DNA of 64,000 bases, taken from NCBI RefSeq assembly GCF_026642255.1, contig NZ_CP113264.1, forward strand, positions 496,001-560,000. The letters are read 5' to 3'. Below, one piece after another: positions 26,360 through 34,755 of the stretch. The position numbers and the translations under genes were made by a program. This DNA is from Streptomonospora nanhaiensis. GTDB taxonomy: Bacteria; Actinomycetota; Actinomycetes; Streptosporangiales; Streptosporangiaceae. The first letter of the stretch is position 1, and each line of letters starts with the position of its first letter. The notes beneath the pieces are model-generated. The model saw nothing but the letters and a program-made list of their open reading frames with translations, searched no databases and was not told the DNA's origin.

Positions 26360-26842
26360 CTAGATCTCCGTGGCGTTCACCACGATCCCGTCCTCGTCGC
26401 TGTAGAGCCACTCGCCCGGGACGAACACGACGTCGCCGAAGGCCACCGGCACGTCGAGGCGCCCCGCGCCGTCCTTCGCGGACTTGCGGGGGTTGGATCC
26501 CAGGGCCTTGACCCCCAGGTCGAGACCGCCGAGGGCCCTGGTGTCGCGCACCGCGCCGAGGATGACGACGCCGGCCCACGCGTTCTCCACGGCCGCCGCG
26601 GCGATCATGTCGCCCATCAGTGCGGACCGGAGCGAGCCGCCGCCGTCCACGACCAGTACCGCCCCCTCACCAGGGGTGTCGAGGACCTGCTTGACCAGGC
26701 CGTTGTCCTCGTGGCACTTGACGGTGCGGATGCGGCCCGAGAAGACCGCCCGCCCGCCGTACCGGCGGAACTGCGTGGAACAGCTGCGCAGGGTGTCGCC
26801 GTGGTCGTCGACGAGGTCCGCGGTGGAGAAGTCGGGGGTCAT
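26360..26842 (-). CDS. rraA: RraA-family protein (RNase E inhibitor / HMG-aldolase fold)
   Basis: A 160-residue RraA-like protein: [10 protein letters not shown] at the start, [19 protein letters not shown] (substrate/metal loop), [14 protein letters not shown] and a C-terminal [13 protein letters not shown]. RraA binds RNase E and dampens RNA decay in E. coli; related proteins are aldolases. The GD and R-D pair needed by the aldolases are present, so enzymatic activity cannot be excluded. The start ATG 26842 has GGAGCC upstream. It is monocistronic and converges with the ABC permease gene. Confidence 0.9.
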   Translation of the reverse strand: MTPDFSTADLVDDHGDTLRSCSTQFRRYGGRAVFSGRIRTVKCHEDNGLVKQVLDTPGEGAVLVVDGGGSLRSALMGDMIAAAAVENAWAGVVILGAVRDTRALGGLDLGVKALGSNPRKSAKDGAGRLDVPVAFGDVVFVPGEWLYSDEDGIVVNATEI

Positions 26843-27095
26843 GTCGGCTCCGGTTCGGGTCGTGGGCGGGCACCGTCGAAGCTACCCGCCGGCGCCCGGA
26901 GTTCTTTCGTCGGTCCGGAACGTCTCTTTCGTCTGTGGGGCCGCCTCTCCGGCCCTGAACGGTCGAAGTTGATGACAGGATAAGGACCTTCCCGTCATCA
27001 CCTCGTGGGAGTCCCGTCACCCGCCGACCGGACGTCGCCCGGCCCTTCCCCCTGCTCGCGCGCGACCCTCCCCGTACGACTTCTTCTGGAGAGAG

Positions 27096-27752
27096 ATGGT
27101 CTCCGAGATCTTCGCCGTCAGTGCCGCCTGGTCCCGGGCCGTGATCGAGTTCACCGCCGGCCTCGACCCCTGGGTCCAGCAGGCCGCCTACCTGGGCACC
27201 GACCTCTTCCTCGGCGTGTTCGCGGTGCTCTTCCTCGCCGCCTGGTGGCGCGCCAGGTCCCACAGCTCCCGCGCGGTCGGCCTGGCGCTGTTCGCCCCCG
27301 TCGCCACCGTCGTCGCCTACGCCGTCAGCCGCACCGTCAAGTCGTTCTTCGAGCAGCTGCGGCCCTGCCAGGCCATGACCGACCTGACCACCATCGCCAC
27401 CTGCGACCCCATCGGCGACTGGTCGTTCCCCAGCAACCACGCCGCCATCGCCGGCGCCGCCGCCGCGGCCGTCGTCGTCGCCTGGCGCCGCTTCGCCGTC
27501 GTCGCCGTGGTGTTCGCCGTCCTCGAGGCCTTCTCCCGGGTCTTCGTCGGCGCCCACTACCCCCACGACGTCACCGTCGGCCTGCTCGTCGGAGCCGCCG
27601 TCGCCACCCTCGCCTCCCTCGCCATGGCCCGCCCGATGACCGCGGTCGTCGACCGCATCGCCGCCACCGAGCGCCTCCGCCCCCTCGTCCGGGCCGAGGG
27701 CGCCGAAGCGCCCGCGGAGCCGGCGTCCGGCAACACCTACGCGCGCTCCTGA
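27096..27752 (+). CDS. PAP2-family membrane phosphatase
   Basis: A 218-residue integral membrane protein with the three phosphatase motifs: KSFFEQLRP (C1), PSNHAA (C2) and SRVFVGAHYPHDV (C3). Five or six hydrophobic helices run from ~28 to 188. Such enzymes dephosphorylate lipids, for example undecaprenyl pyrophosphate or phosphatidic acid. A conserved pair of cysteines (LRPCQ and TCDP) lies in the loop before C2. ATG 27096 has GGAGAGAG close upstream. It is monocistronic and followed by a strong terminator. Confidence 0.92.
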   Translation: MVSEIFAVSAAWSRAVIEFTAGLDPWVQQAAYLGTDLFLGVFAVLFLAAWWRARSHSSRAVGLALFAPVATVVAYAVSRTVKSFFEQLRPCQAMTDLTTIATCDPIGDWSFPSNHAAIAGAAAAAVVVAWRRFAVVAVVFAVLEAFSRVFVGAHYPHDVTVGLLVGAAVATLASLAMARPMTAVVDRIAATERLRPLVRAEGAEAPAEPASGNTYARS

Positions 27753-27764
27753 CCCTTCCTCACC

Positions 27765-27793
27765 GTGCCCCGTCCCGCCCCGGGACGGGGCAC
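27765..27793 (+). terminator. Terminator after the PAP2 phosphatase gene
   Basis: A perfect 12-bp stem, GTGCCCCGTCCC (27765-27776) with GGGACGGGGCAC (27782-27793), and a 5-nt loop, 12 nt after the stop codon. No T-run follows. Confidence 0.8.
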
Positions 27794-27984
27794 ACGTGTG
27801 CCCGGGGTCCGGGCCAGGGGCGGAGAACCCCTGGGGGCGGACGGCGCCCGGCCCCCGAAGCGGGGGAGCCGCGCCCGTCGACGGGGTCCATGTTCGCGGC
27901 CACGGGGTCGTGGCATGCTTGGCGTGTGTGGGTATTCCACGCAGAACGCGGTCGAGCCACTGAAAAATGGGGGAGAAGGCCACG

Positions 27985-29349
27985 ATGCTGCTGAGTTTCC
28001 GCGTCGAGAACCACAAGTCCATCCGGGACGAGCAGCAACTCCTCCTCACCCCCGTCTACGACGACGCCCGCCCCGAGAAGGCCGGTTGGGAGGCCTCCAC
28101 CGTCGCGGGGATCTTCGGCGCCAACGCCTCCGGCAAGTCCAACATCCTGGACTCCCTCTCGCTGATGCGCGACACGGTCCGCTGGTCGATGCGGGACAAC
28201 GAGCCGGGAGCGGGGATGCGGCGCCATCCCTTCGCCCTGGGCGGGGCCCGGGGAGAGCCCACGACGTTCGTGGTCGATCTCGAGGCCGACGGAGTCCGGT
28301 ACACCTACGGTTTCGCGATCGACGACCGGAGGGTGACCGAGGAGTGGCTCTACAGCTATCCGAAACAGCGCAAGCGGGTCGTCTTCGAGCGTGAGGGCAG
28401 TGACTTCGAGTTCGGGGAGCACGCTCCGGGGAAGCTGCGGCAGGTCGCGGAGATCACCGGGGAGAACGTCCTTTTCCTCACCGTTGCCGCCCGGGCCTCG
28501 AACGAGGTCGTGGACCCCGTCTACCGGTGGTTCTCCGACCGCCTCGTCTTCGCGGCGGAACGTCTTCCCGGACGCCCCCTGTGGCTGCGGCGCGGTGGGG
28601 TTCCCGAAGACGCACTGAACGCTCTGTCCGACCTCCTGAGGTCCGCCGACACCGGTATCCGGAGCGTCGAGCTCAGGGAGGAGGAACCGATCGACCTCCT
28701 CGACCGGGCCCTGAGCCGTCAGCAGGGAACACGTGACACCTCTACGGAGCGAATTTTCCGTGAGCTGCTGAAGGCCCGGCTCGCCCAGGACGGGGATGTC
28801 GAACCGCAGGGCAGACGCCCCCGCAGGGACCTTCCGCCGACGCCTGTGTTCAACCACGGCGGCACGGCCCCCGACCGCCCCCTGCGATGGGAGGAGGAGT
28901 CCAGGGGGACCAGAGCCCTCGCCGCACTCGGCTTCGAGGCCCAGCGCGTCCTGGAGCGCGGCGGGGTACTCGTCGTGGACGAGATCGACGCCAGCCTCCA
29001 CCCCTACCTCTCCGCCCGGGTGATCTCGCTCTTCCAGGACGAGGAGCAGAACCCCGCGGGCGCACAGCTCGTCTTCACCAGCCACGACGCCGCACTCCTC
29101 GGACGGGTCCGGGGAGCAGAGGTCCTCAAGCGCGACCACATCTGGTTCGTGGACAAGGACGGCGAGGGCCGCACGTCCCTCTACCCGCTCAGCGACTTCA
29201 AGCCCAGGGGCGACGACAACCGGGCCAGGCGCTACCTCACCGGGCGCTACGGGGCCGTCCCCGACGTGGACGACGAGCTGTTCCGCGAGGCCCTCGCCAG
29301 GAGGGAACGGCACCCGGCCGAGGACGGGGAAGGGGCGGCACGCCGGTGA
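27985..29349 (+). CDS. AAA/ABC-type ATPase of an AbiL/RloAB-like defence module
   Basis: A 454-residue ATPase of the RecF/OLD-like AAA_15/AAA_21 group. N-terminal MLLSFRVENHKSI and Walker A GANASGKS (45-52) are followed by a long insertion, then Walker B GGVLVVDEIDASLHP (~326-340) and the switch SHD (~366-368). This domain order and the RloB gene behind it match AbiLi/RloA of known abortive infection systems. ATG 27985 is preferred over ATG 27967 because GGGGGAGAAGG lies just upstream. It shares a GTGA overlap with the RloB gene. Codons with A or T in third position are more frequent than in neighbouring genes, suggesting horizontal acquisition. Confidence 0.88.
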   Translation: MLLSFRVENHKSIRDEQQLLLTPVYDDARPEKAGWEASTVAGIFGANASGKSNILDSLSLMRDTVRWSMRDNEPGAGMRRHPFALGGARGEPTTFVVDLEADGVRYTYGFAIDDRRVTEEWLYSYPKQRKRVVFEREGSDFEFGEHAPGKLRQVAEITGENVLFLTVAARASNEVVDPVYRWFSDRLVFAAERLPGRPLWLRRGGVPEDALNALSDLLRSADTGIRSVELREEEPIDLLDRALSRQQGTRDTSTERIFRELLKARLAQDGDVEPQGRRPRRDLPPTPVFNHGGTAPDRPLRWEEESRGTRALAALGFEAQRVLERGGVLVVDEIDASLHPYLSARVISLFQDEEQNPAGAQLVFTSHDAALLGRVRGAEVLKRDHIWFVDKDGEGRTSLYPLSDFKPRGDDNRARRYLTGRYGAVPDVDDELFREALARRERHPAEDGEGAARR

Positions 29350-29915
29350 GCAAGAGGGCCAAGAGGGAGCGAGAGACCAGGCTCGAACGCCGCCGCCCCC
29401 ACCGGGAGGAACGGCGCGTCTACCTCGTCGTCTGCGAGGGCGGGACCGAGAAGGCCTGCTTCGACGGCATGAAGAGGCACCCCGACGTGCACATGCACAC
29501 GCTGCACGTGCGCAGGTCCAAGCATCCCCAGCGCGAAATCGTGGTGCGGAGCGCGGCCGAGGCAGGACGGGACGAGTACACGCAGATCTGGGCCGTGTTC
29601 GACACCGACGGAGAGGACGTCGCCTCCCTCGTCGCGGAGGCCCGGCGCTCCGGGGTCGAGGCCGCCCACTCCACCCCCACGTTCGAGACCTGGCTCATCC
29701 TCCATTTCAAGGACCACCGGTCCGCGCTCGTCGACGGGGCCCGGGCCGCGGGAGCGCTGAAGGCGCTCCTGCCCCGGTGGAGCAAGGGCGGGACGCGCTT
29801 CGAGGACTTCTCGGACGGACTCCGCGACGCCTGTGCGCGGGCGGAACGCCTTCCGCCCGGGGGAGATCCGGGGACGCGGGTCCATCTCCTCGTCGGGGCC
29901 GTCCTGCGCCCCTGA
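29346..29915 (+). CDS. RloB-domain protein (AbiLii-like putative effector)
   Basis: A 189-residue protein with the RloB family landmarks: LVVCEGGTEKACF (Glu31), WAVFDTDGED (Asp86, Asp88) and STPTFETWLILHF (109-121). The acidic residues resemble a TOPRIM-type metal site, so it may be a nuclease (family-based inference). A highly basic first 25 residues could contact nucleic acid. GTG 29346 overlaps the ATPase stop as GTGA. Together the pair resembles AbiL/RloAB: the ATPase probably senses phage and releases or activates this effector. Full length for the family. Confidence 0.87.
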   Translation: MSKRAKRERETRLERRRPHREERRVYLVVCEGGTEKACFDGMKRHPDVHMHTLHVRRSKHPQREIVVRSAAEAGRDEYTQIWAVFDTDGEDVASLVAEARRSGVEAAHSTPTFETWLILHFKDHRSALVDGARAAGALKALLPRWSKGGTRFEDFSDGLRDACARAERLPPGGDPGTRVHLLVGAVLRP

Positions 29916-29968
29916 CCTCGGAGGCGGGTCACGGTTCCGTGACCGGGCACAGCTGACACACTGGTGAG

Positions 29969-31264
29969 GTGGGTACTCAACAGACTTCAGCAGAGCTCTT
30001 CGAGCGGGCAGCCGCCGTCGTTCCCGGTGGCGTGAACTCGCCCGTGCGCGCCTTCGGCGCGGTCGGCGGCACCCCGCCCTTCTTCGTCCGGGGCGAGGGC
30101 CCCTACCTCACCGACTCCGACGGCCGCCGGTACGTCGACCTGGTGTGCTCGTGGGGACCGCTGATCCTCGGGCACGCCGCCCCCGCCGTCGTGGACGCCC
30201 TCCACACGGCGGTCGACGCGGGGACGTCCTACGGGGCGCCGACGCCGGGCGAGGTCGAGCTCGCCGAGCTGATCGTCGGCCGCACCCCCGTGGAGAAGGT
30301 CCGCCTGGTCAACTCCGGCACCGAGGCGACCATGTCCGCGATCCGCCTCGCGCGGGGATTCACCGGCCGCAGCAAGATCGTCAAGTTCGCGGGCAACTAC
30401 CACGGCCACGTCGACGCGCTCCTGGCCGCCGCCGGCTCCGGTCTCGCGACGTTCGCGCTCCCCGACTCCCCGGGCGTGACCGGCGCCAGCGCGGCCGACA
30501 CCCTGGTGCTGCCCTACAACGACGCCGAGGCCGCCGAGCGGGCGTTCGCCGAGCACGGCGACGACATCGCCTGCGTCATCGCGGAGGCCTGCCCCGCCAA
30601 CATGGGCGTGGTCCCGCCCCGGGCCGGGTTCAACGCCCGCCTCAAGGAGATCGCGCACGCCAACGGCGCCCTGCTGATCCTCGACGAGGTCCTGACCGGA
30701 TTCCGCGTCAGCGCGTCCGGGTGGTACGGCCTGGAGGGCGTCGCCCCCGACCTGATGACCTTCGGCAAGGTCATGGGGGGCGGCCTGCCCGCCGCGGCGT
30801 TCGGCGGACGGGCCGAGATCATGGACCGGCTGGCCCCCGGGGGCCCCGTGTACCAGGCGGGCACCCTCTCCGGGAACCCCCTCGCCACCGCGGCCGGGCT
30901 CGCCACCCTGCGCGGCGCGACCCCCGAGGTGTACGAGCACATCGACCGCGTGTCCGCGCAGGTGCGGGCGGAGGTCTCCGGGGCGCTCGACGCCGCCGGG
31001 GTCGTCCACCGGGTCCAGGGCGGCGGCAACCTCTTCACGGTGTTCTTCACCGACCGGGAGGCCGTCGACTTCGACAGCGCCCGCACCACGGACACGGGCG
31101 TGTTCGCCGCGTTCTTCCACGCGATGCTCGACCAGGGCGTGTACCTGCCGCCCGCGGCCTTCGAGGCCTGGTTCTTCTCCGCCGCGCACGACGAGGCGGC
31201 CGTGGACAGGGTGGTCTCGGCACTGCCCCGAGCGGCCCAGGCAGCGGCAGAGGCCCAGGGCTGA
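29969..31264 (+). CDS. hemL: Glutamate-1-semialdehyde 2,1-aminomutase
   Basis: HemL converts glutamate-1-semialdehyde to 5-aminolevulinate using PLP. The 431-residue protein has the PLP lysine (Lys267) in [13 protein letters not shown], the cofactor pocket [18 protein letters not shown] and [13 protein letters not shown]. It completes the C5 heme route with hemA/C/D/B at 15.9-21.3 kb. GTG 29969 is the only suitable start; it directly abuts GGTGAG, and CACACT lies 6 nt before it, so it may be leaderless. It starts 54 bp after the RloB stop. Confidence 0.97.
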   Translation: MGTQQTSAELFERAAAVVPGGVNSPVRAFGAVGGTPPFFVRGEGPYLTDSDGRRYVDLVCSWGPLILGHAAPAVVDALHTAVDAGTSYGAPTPGEVELAELIVGRTPVEKVRLVNSGTEATMSAIRLARGFTGRSKIVKFAGNYHGHVDALLAAAGSGLATFALPDSPGVTGASAADTLVLPYNDAEAAERAFAEHGDDIACVIAEACPANMGVVPPRAGFNARLKEIAHANGALLILDEVLTGFRVSASGWYGLEGVAPDLMTFGKVMGGGLPAAAFGGRAEIMDRLAPGGPVYQAGTLSGNPLATAAGLATLRGATPEVYEHIDRVSAQVRAEVSGALDAAGVVHRVQGGGNLFTVFFTDREAVDFDSARTTDTGVFAAFFHAMLDQGVYLPPAAFEAWFFSAAHDEAAVDRVVSALPRAAQAAAEAQG

Positions 31265-31308
31265 CCCCCCGCGGTCCGCCCCATGACCCCGAAAGAAAGA
31301 CTCACACG

Positions 31309-31944
31309 ATGACGACGACGACCGTCGTGCACCTGCTGCGGCACGGAGAGGTGTACAACCCGGACAAGGTGCTCTACGGAAGGCTTCCCGACTTCCACCT
31401 GAGCGAGCGGGGCCGGCAGATGGCCGAGATGGCCGCGGAGTGGTTCGAGGGCCACGACATCGCCGCGCTGTTCTCCTCCCCGCTGGACCGGACCCAGGAG
31501 ACAGCCGTCCCGCTCCAGAAGATGCTCGGCCTCCCGGTCACCCTCGACGACCGGCTCATCGAGTCGGCCAACAAGTTCGAGGGGATGGCGCTGTCCCGGA
31601 GGTCGATGCGCGACCCCCGCGTGTTCAGCCGCGTCTACAACCCGTTCCTGCCGTCCTGGGGGGAGCCGTACTCCGAGATCGTCACCCGGATGGTCTCCGC
31701 CGTCAAGGTCGCCCGCCGTGCGGCCTGGGGGCGCGAGACGGTGCTCGTCAGCCACCAGCTGCCGATCTGGATGGTCCGCCGCGCCGCCGAGGCGAAGAGG
31801 CTCTGGCACCGGCCGGACCTGCGCGAGTGCAATCTGGCGAGCGTCACGTCCCTGACCTTCGCCGACCAGCGGCTGGCCAGCGTCAGTTACGCCGAGCCGG
31901 CCGCCGAGTTGTACCGCGACGAGCCGTCGGTGCCCGGGGCGTGA
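31309..31944 (+). CDS. Histidine phosphatase family protein
   Basis: A 211-residue phosphoglycerate-mutase-like phosphatase. The phospho-accepting His12 lies in HLLRHGE, the second catalytic region is VLVSHQLP, and SSPLDRTQETA is the conserved Arg motif. It matches the protein encoded just after hemL in Streptomyces and Mycobacterium. Substrate is unknown. It begins 44 bp after hemL, likely co-transcribed. The cytochrome c maturation genes that follow it in Mycobacterium are not here. Confidence 0.92.
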   Translation: MTTTTVVHLLRHGEVYNPDKVLYGRLPDFHLSERGRQMAEMAAEWFEGHDIAALFSSPLDRTQETAVPLQKMLGLPVTLDDRLIESANKFEGMALSRRSMRDPRVFSRVYNPFLPSWGEPYSEIVTRMVSAVKVARRAAWGRETVLVSHQLPIWMVRRAAEAKRLWHRPDLRECNLASVTSLTFADQRLASVSYAEPAAELYRDEPSVPGA

Positions 31945-32168
31945 CACGGAGCGCGTACCCGTAGCGGTAAGCTGGTGCTTCGGGTGCGGTAGGCGTGCGC
32001 TTTTCCGGCGTTCGGCCTTCCCGGGGCACGCCCCGGTCGCATCGGCCACCCCGCGCCCTGAGCGCGTCGGTGCCAGCGGGCCCAGCAGCCGCATCCGAAC
32101 CCCTTGCCGGTTTTCACCGCCCAGCGGTTCGGCATGTCCGTACTCATCGTGAGCGAGAAGGTGATCCC

Positions 32169-32267
32169 ATGGGTTCCGTCATCAAGAAGCGTCGCAAGCG
32201 GATGGCGAAGAAGAAGCACCGCAAGCTGCTCAAGCGCACGCGTATCGCGCGTCGCAACAAGAAGTAG
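32169..32267 (+). CDS. Small ribosomal protein bS22-type (AURKAIP1/COX24 domain), 32 residues
   Basis: A 32-residue, extremely basic peptide, starting MGSVIKKRRKRMAKKKHRK and ending in RRNKK. This sequence is nearly invariant in actinobacteria and corresponds to the small-subunit protein bS22 seen in mycobacterial ribosome structures. AGAAGGTGAT lies just before ATG 32169. It is followed by the epimerase gene as in Mycobacterium (Rv0500B-Rv0501). The bldC-like gene that often precedes it is absent here. Confidence 0.95.
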   Translation: MGSVIKKRRKRMAKKKHRKLLKRTRIARRNKK

Positions 32268-32492
32268 GAACGGTCGCGGCGAAGTCGTCTCTCCGCGGGC
32301 GTGGGCGTGCCCCCGGCTCGTCCCGGACGCGGAGACACCTTCCCCCTTTGCGCGCGCTTTGCCGCCGCAATGGAATTTTCTGGGTGAGGCGCTGTTGTGC
32401 CTCACGGGTCGCGGTCGCCGGCTCACCCTCGTGGTGAACGGTCCGCGGACCTCCCGGAACAGCTCCCGTCTCCTTCCAAGGAACGTGTCGCC

Positions 32493-33428
32493 ATGGCTCG
32501 TGTCGTACTCGTCACCGGGGTGTCCAGCCCCCTTGCCGCCAGGGTCGCGCAGACCCTGAGCGAGGAGCCCGGTGTCCGCCGGGTGATCGGCGCCGACTCG
32601 TCGCCGCCGCCCCAGGACACGCGGGGTATCGAGTACGCCCATGTCGACCTGCACGACGGGAGCCTCGACCGGATCGTCACCGACTCCGGTGCCGAGCTGG
32701 TGCTGCACCTCGGGCTGGACACCGAGGGCGCCCCGAACCGGGAGGACAACCTCCTGGGGACGATGCGGGTGCTGGGCGCGGCCCAGCGCTCCACCTCCGT
32801 CCGGCGCCTGGTGGTGCGCTCCAGCGCCACCCTCGACGCCGACGACGCGGCCGAGGTCGAGCGCCACACGCGCGGCCTCCAGCGCCGCCGCCCCGACCTC
32901 TCGGTGGCCCTCCTGAGGTTCGCCAACCTCATCGGCCCCTCGGCCGACACCCCCCTCACCCGCTACCTCGACTCGCGCCTCGTGCCCACGGTGCTCGGCA
33001 ACGACCCGCGGGTGCGCTTCCTGCACGAGGACGACGGCGCCGAGGCGCTGGTGCGCATGGCGCTCAGCGACGGGACCGGCTTCTTCGACGTGGCCGGAGC
33101 CGATCCCGTGCCGCTCTCGCAGTGCCTGCGCCGCGTCGGCGGCCAGCGGCTGCCGGTCCCCGCCCGCGGCCTCAAGGTGCTGAGCGGCCTGGCCAAGCAC
33201 GGCCGCATCGGCTACGCGAGCTCCAGCACGACGCGTGCCGTCCACGCGGGACTGCACACCGCGGGGATGGACTCCGACTCCCTGGAGCGGGTGCTGGACT
33301 GGTCCCCCGCGTACTCCTCCGCCGAGGCCTTCGAGTCCTACGCGCACAGCCGCGCGTCGTCCTCGCCGCGGCACGGACTGCGCCCGGTCCACGTGCTCGC
33401 GCTCGCCCGGGCCACGCTGGGGCGCTGA
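32493..33428 (+). CDS. NAD-dependent epimerase/dehydratase-like protein lacking the YxxxK pair
   Basis: A 311-residue extended SDR protein: N-terminal VVLVTGVSSPLAARVA is a Gly-poor Rossmann loop, LVVRSSATLD the strand before the active site, and LLRFANLIGPSADTPLTRYL the substrate-side region. Homologues carry about 25 residues between SSA and the AAEVE helix with the catalytic Tyr-x-x-x-Lys; here this segment is only a few residues (SSATLDADDAAEVERHTRG), so both are missing. It may be a binding or regulatory protein. Start ATG 32493 has AAGGAA ~9 nt upstream. It follows bS22 as in Mycobacterium. Confidence 0.85.
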   Translation: MARVVLVTGVSSPLAARVAQTLSEEPGVRRVIGADSSPPPQDTRGIEYAHVDLHDGSLDRIVTDSGAELVLHLGLDTEGAPNREDNLLGTMRVLGAAQRSTSVRRLVVRSSATLDADDAAEVERHTRGLQRRRPDLSVALLRFANLIGPSADTPLTRYLDSRLVPTVLGNDPRVRFLHEDDGAEALVRMALSDGTGFFDVAGADPVPLSQCLRRVGGQRLPVPARGLKVLSGLAKHGRIGYASSSTTRAVHAGLHTAGMDSDSLERVLDWSPAYSSAEAFESYAHSRASSSPRHGLRPVHVLALARATLGR

Positions 33429-33749
33429 GCCCCCCTCCCACGGTGTCCGCGCGCCCGTTCCGCACGGGACCCGCCGACCCCCGCCGTTCCGGCCCCGAGC
33501 GGTTCCCGGCCCGCGGCCCCGCCGCCCTGGGCGTGCAGCCGCGGTCCCCGCGCCGGAGCCCCGGGCCCACCCACCGTCTCCCCGACCCGCCCCGGTCGTC
33601 CTCCGCGTGCCCCGACCGCCGTCCGGGCGGCTTCCGCCGCGGTCCCCGCGACCCCGTTGCGGCCCGTGCCCGCCGCGCGCAGGCCGTCGTGGACGCCTCC
33701 GGGGGCCGTGACGCGCGGTCCCGCCCGGCCGCGAGCCTCCCGCTTCGCC
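33429..33749. other. Convergent intergenic region, no gene recognised
   Basis: This 321-bp stretch between the epimerase-like and HAD phosphatase stops is GC-rich with several short self-complementary segments, but no stem long enough to call a terminator with confidence. Short ORFs in it have random third-position composition. Confidence 0.5.
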
Positions 33750-34547
33750 TCAGACCGCTCTGCGCTGTCTGACCGCGCGCATGGCGACCGCGCCCGCCAC
33801 CGCGCCCGCCACCGCCGCGGGGACCGCCACCTTCAGCGCGGCCCGGTGCCGCCGGAAGTCGTGGACCGGCCAACCGTGCGTGCGCGCGTACCGGCGCAGG
33901 TCCCCGTCGGGGTTGACCGCGTGGGGCCGTCCCACGAGGGACAGCAGCGGCAGGTCGTTGGAGGAGTCGCTGTAGGCCGAGCACGCGGCCAGGTCCCAGC
34001 CCTCCTTGCGGGCGAGCGCGCGCACCGCCACGGCCTTGGCGGGCCCGTGCAGGAGGTCCCCGTTGAGCCGTCCCGTGTACACGCCGTCGACGCTCTCCGC
34101 CTCCGTGCCGAGGGCGCCGGTCAGGCCGAGCCGCCGCCCGATGATCTGCGCGAGCTCCACCGGGGTGGCGGTGACCAGCCACACCGGTTCGCCGGCGTCG
34201 AGGTGCCGCTGCACCAGCGCGCGCGTGCCCTCCCAGATCCGGTCGGCCATGGTGTCGTCGTAGATCTCCTCGCACAGGGTGACCAGGTCGGCCAGGTCGT
34301 GGCCGGCGACGAACGCCAGGGCGGCCTCGCGCGCGGCGTTGATGTGCTCGGGCTGTTCGCTCCCGGTGACCCTGAAGACCGTCTGCCCCCACGCGAAACG
34401 CATCAGGTCGCGCGTGGTGAACAGGTCGCGGGCCGCCAGGCCCCGGGCGAAGTGGTAGATCGAGGCGCCCCGCATCAGGGTGTTGTCCACGTCGAAGAAG
34501 GCGGCCCCCGGACCGACCGGAGTCGGGGACACGGCGTCGTATGACAC
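33750..34547 (-). CDS. HAD-IB family phosphatase (SerB-like)
   Basis: A 265-residue haloacid-dehalogenase phosphatase. Motif I is FFDVDNTL (nucleophile Asp19, Asp21), motif II VWLVTATP, and motif III/IV AYSDSSNDLPLL. It is related to phosphoserine phosphatase; this subgroup (Mycobacterium SerB1, Streptomyces homologues) often acts on small phospho-compounds. The C-terminal 30 residues are Ala/Val-rich and basic, possibly a membrane-proximal helix. GTG 34547 follows AGGAGAG by 5 nt. It converges with the epimerase-like gene. Confidence 0.9.
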   Translation of the reverse strand: MSYDAVSPTPVGPGAAFFDVDNTLMRGASIYHFARGLAARDLFTTRDLMRFAWGQTVFRVTGSEQPEHINAAREAALAFVAGHDLADLVTLCEEIYDDTMADRIWEGTRALVQRHLDAGEPVWLVTATPVELAQIIGRRLGLTGALGTEAESVDGVYTGRLNGDLLHGPAKAVAVRALARKEGWDLAACSAYSDSSNDLPLLSLVGRPHAVNPDGDLRRYARTHGWPVHDFRRHRAALKVAVPAAVAGAVAGAVAMRAVRQRRAV

Positions 34548-34755
34548 GGTTCTCTCCTGGCTTGGGTGGGGGAGGCGGCCCTCCGGTGTCGGGGTGGCGA
34601 GCCCCGCGTAGTGCGAGCCTACGACCACCCGCGGGTCGTGCGGGGCCGCTGGGATGCGGTGACAAACCAGGTGATGAAGCTCACAGTGTAAATCCCTGTT
34701 GTGGGCCCCACTCTGCGGGATCTTCCCCGAAACTGCCCCCGCCATTCTGGTCAAA

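Noticed and set aside
26971..26999. GATGAC...GTCATC inverted repeat upstream of the PAP2 gene
   Set aside because: Arms of 6 bp with a 17-nt unstructured spacer and no matching promoter; insufficient evidence.
33429..33749. Possible small gene or RNA between the epimerase-like and HAD genes
   Set aside because: No ribosome site, domain or stable stem; composition is random in all frames.
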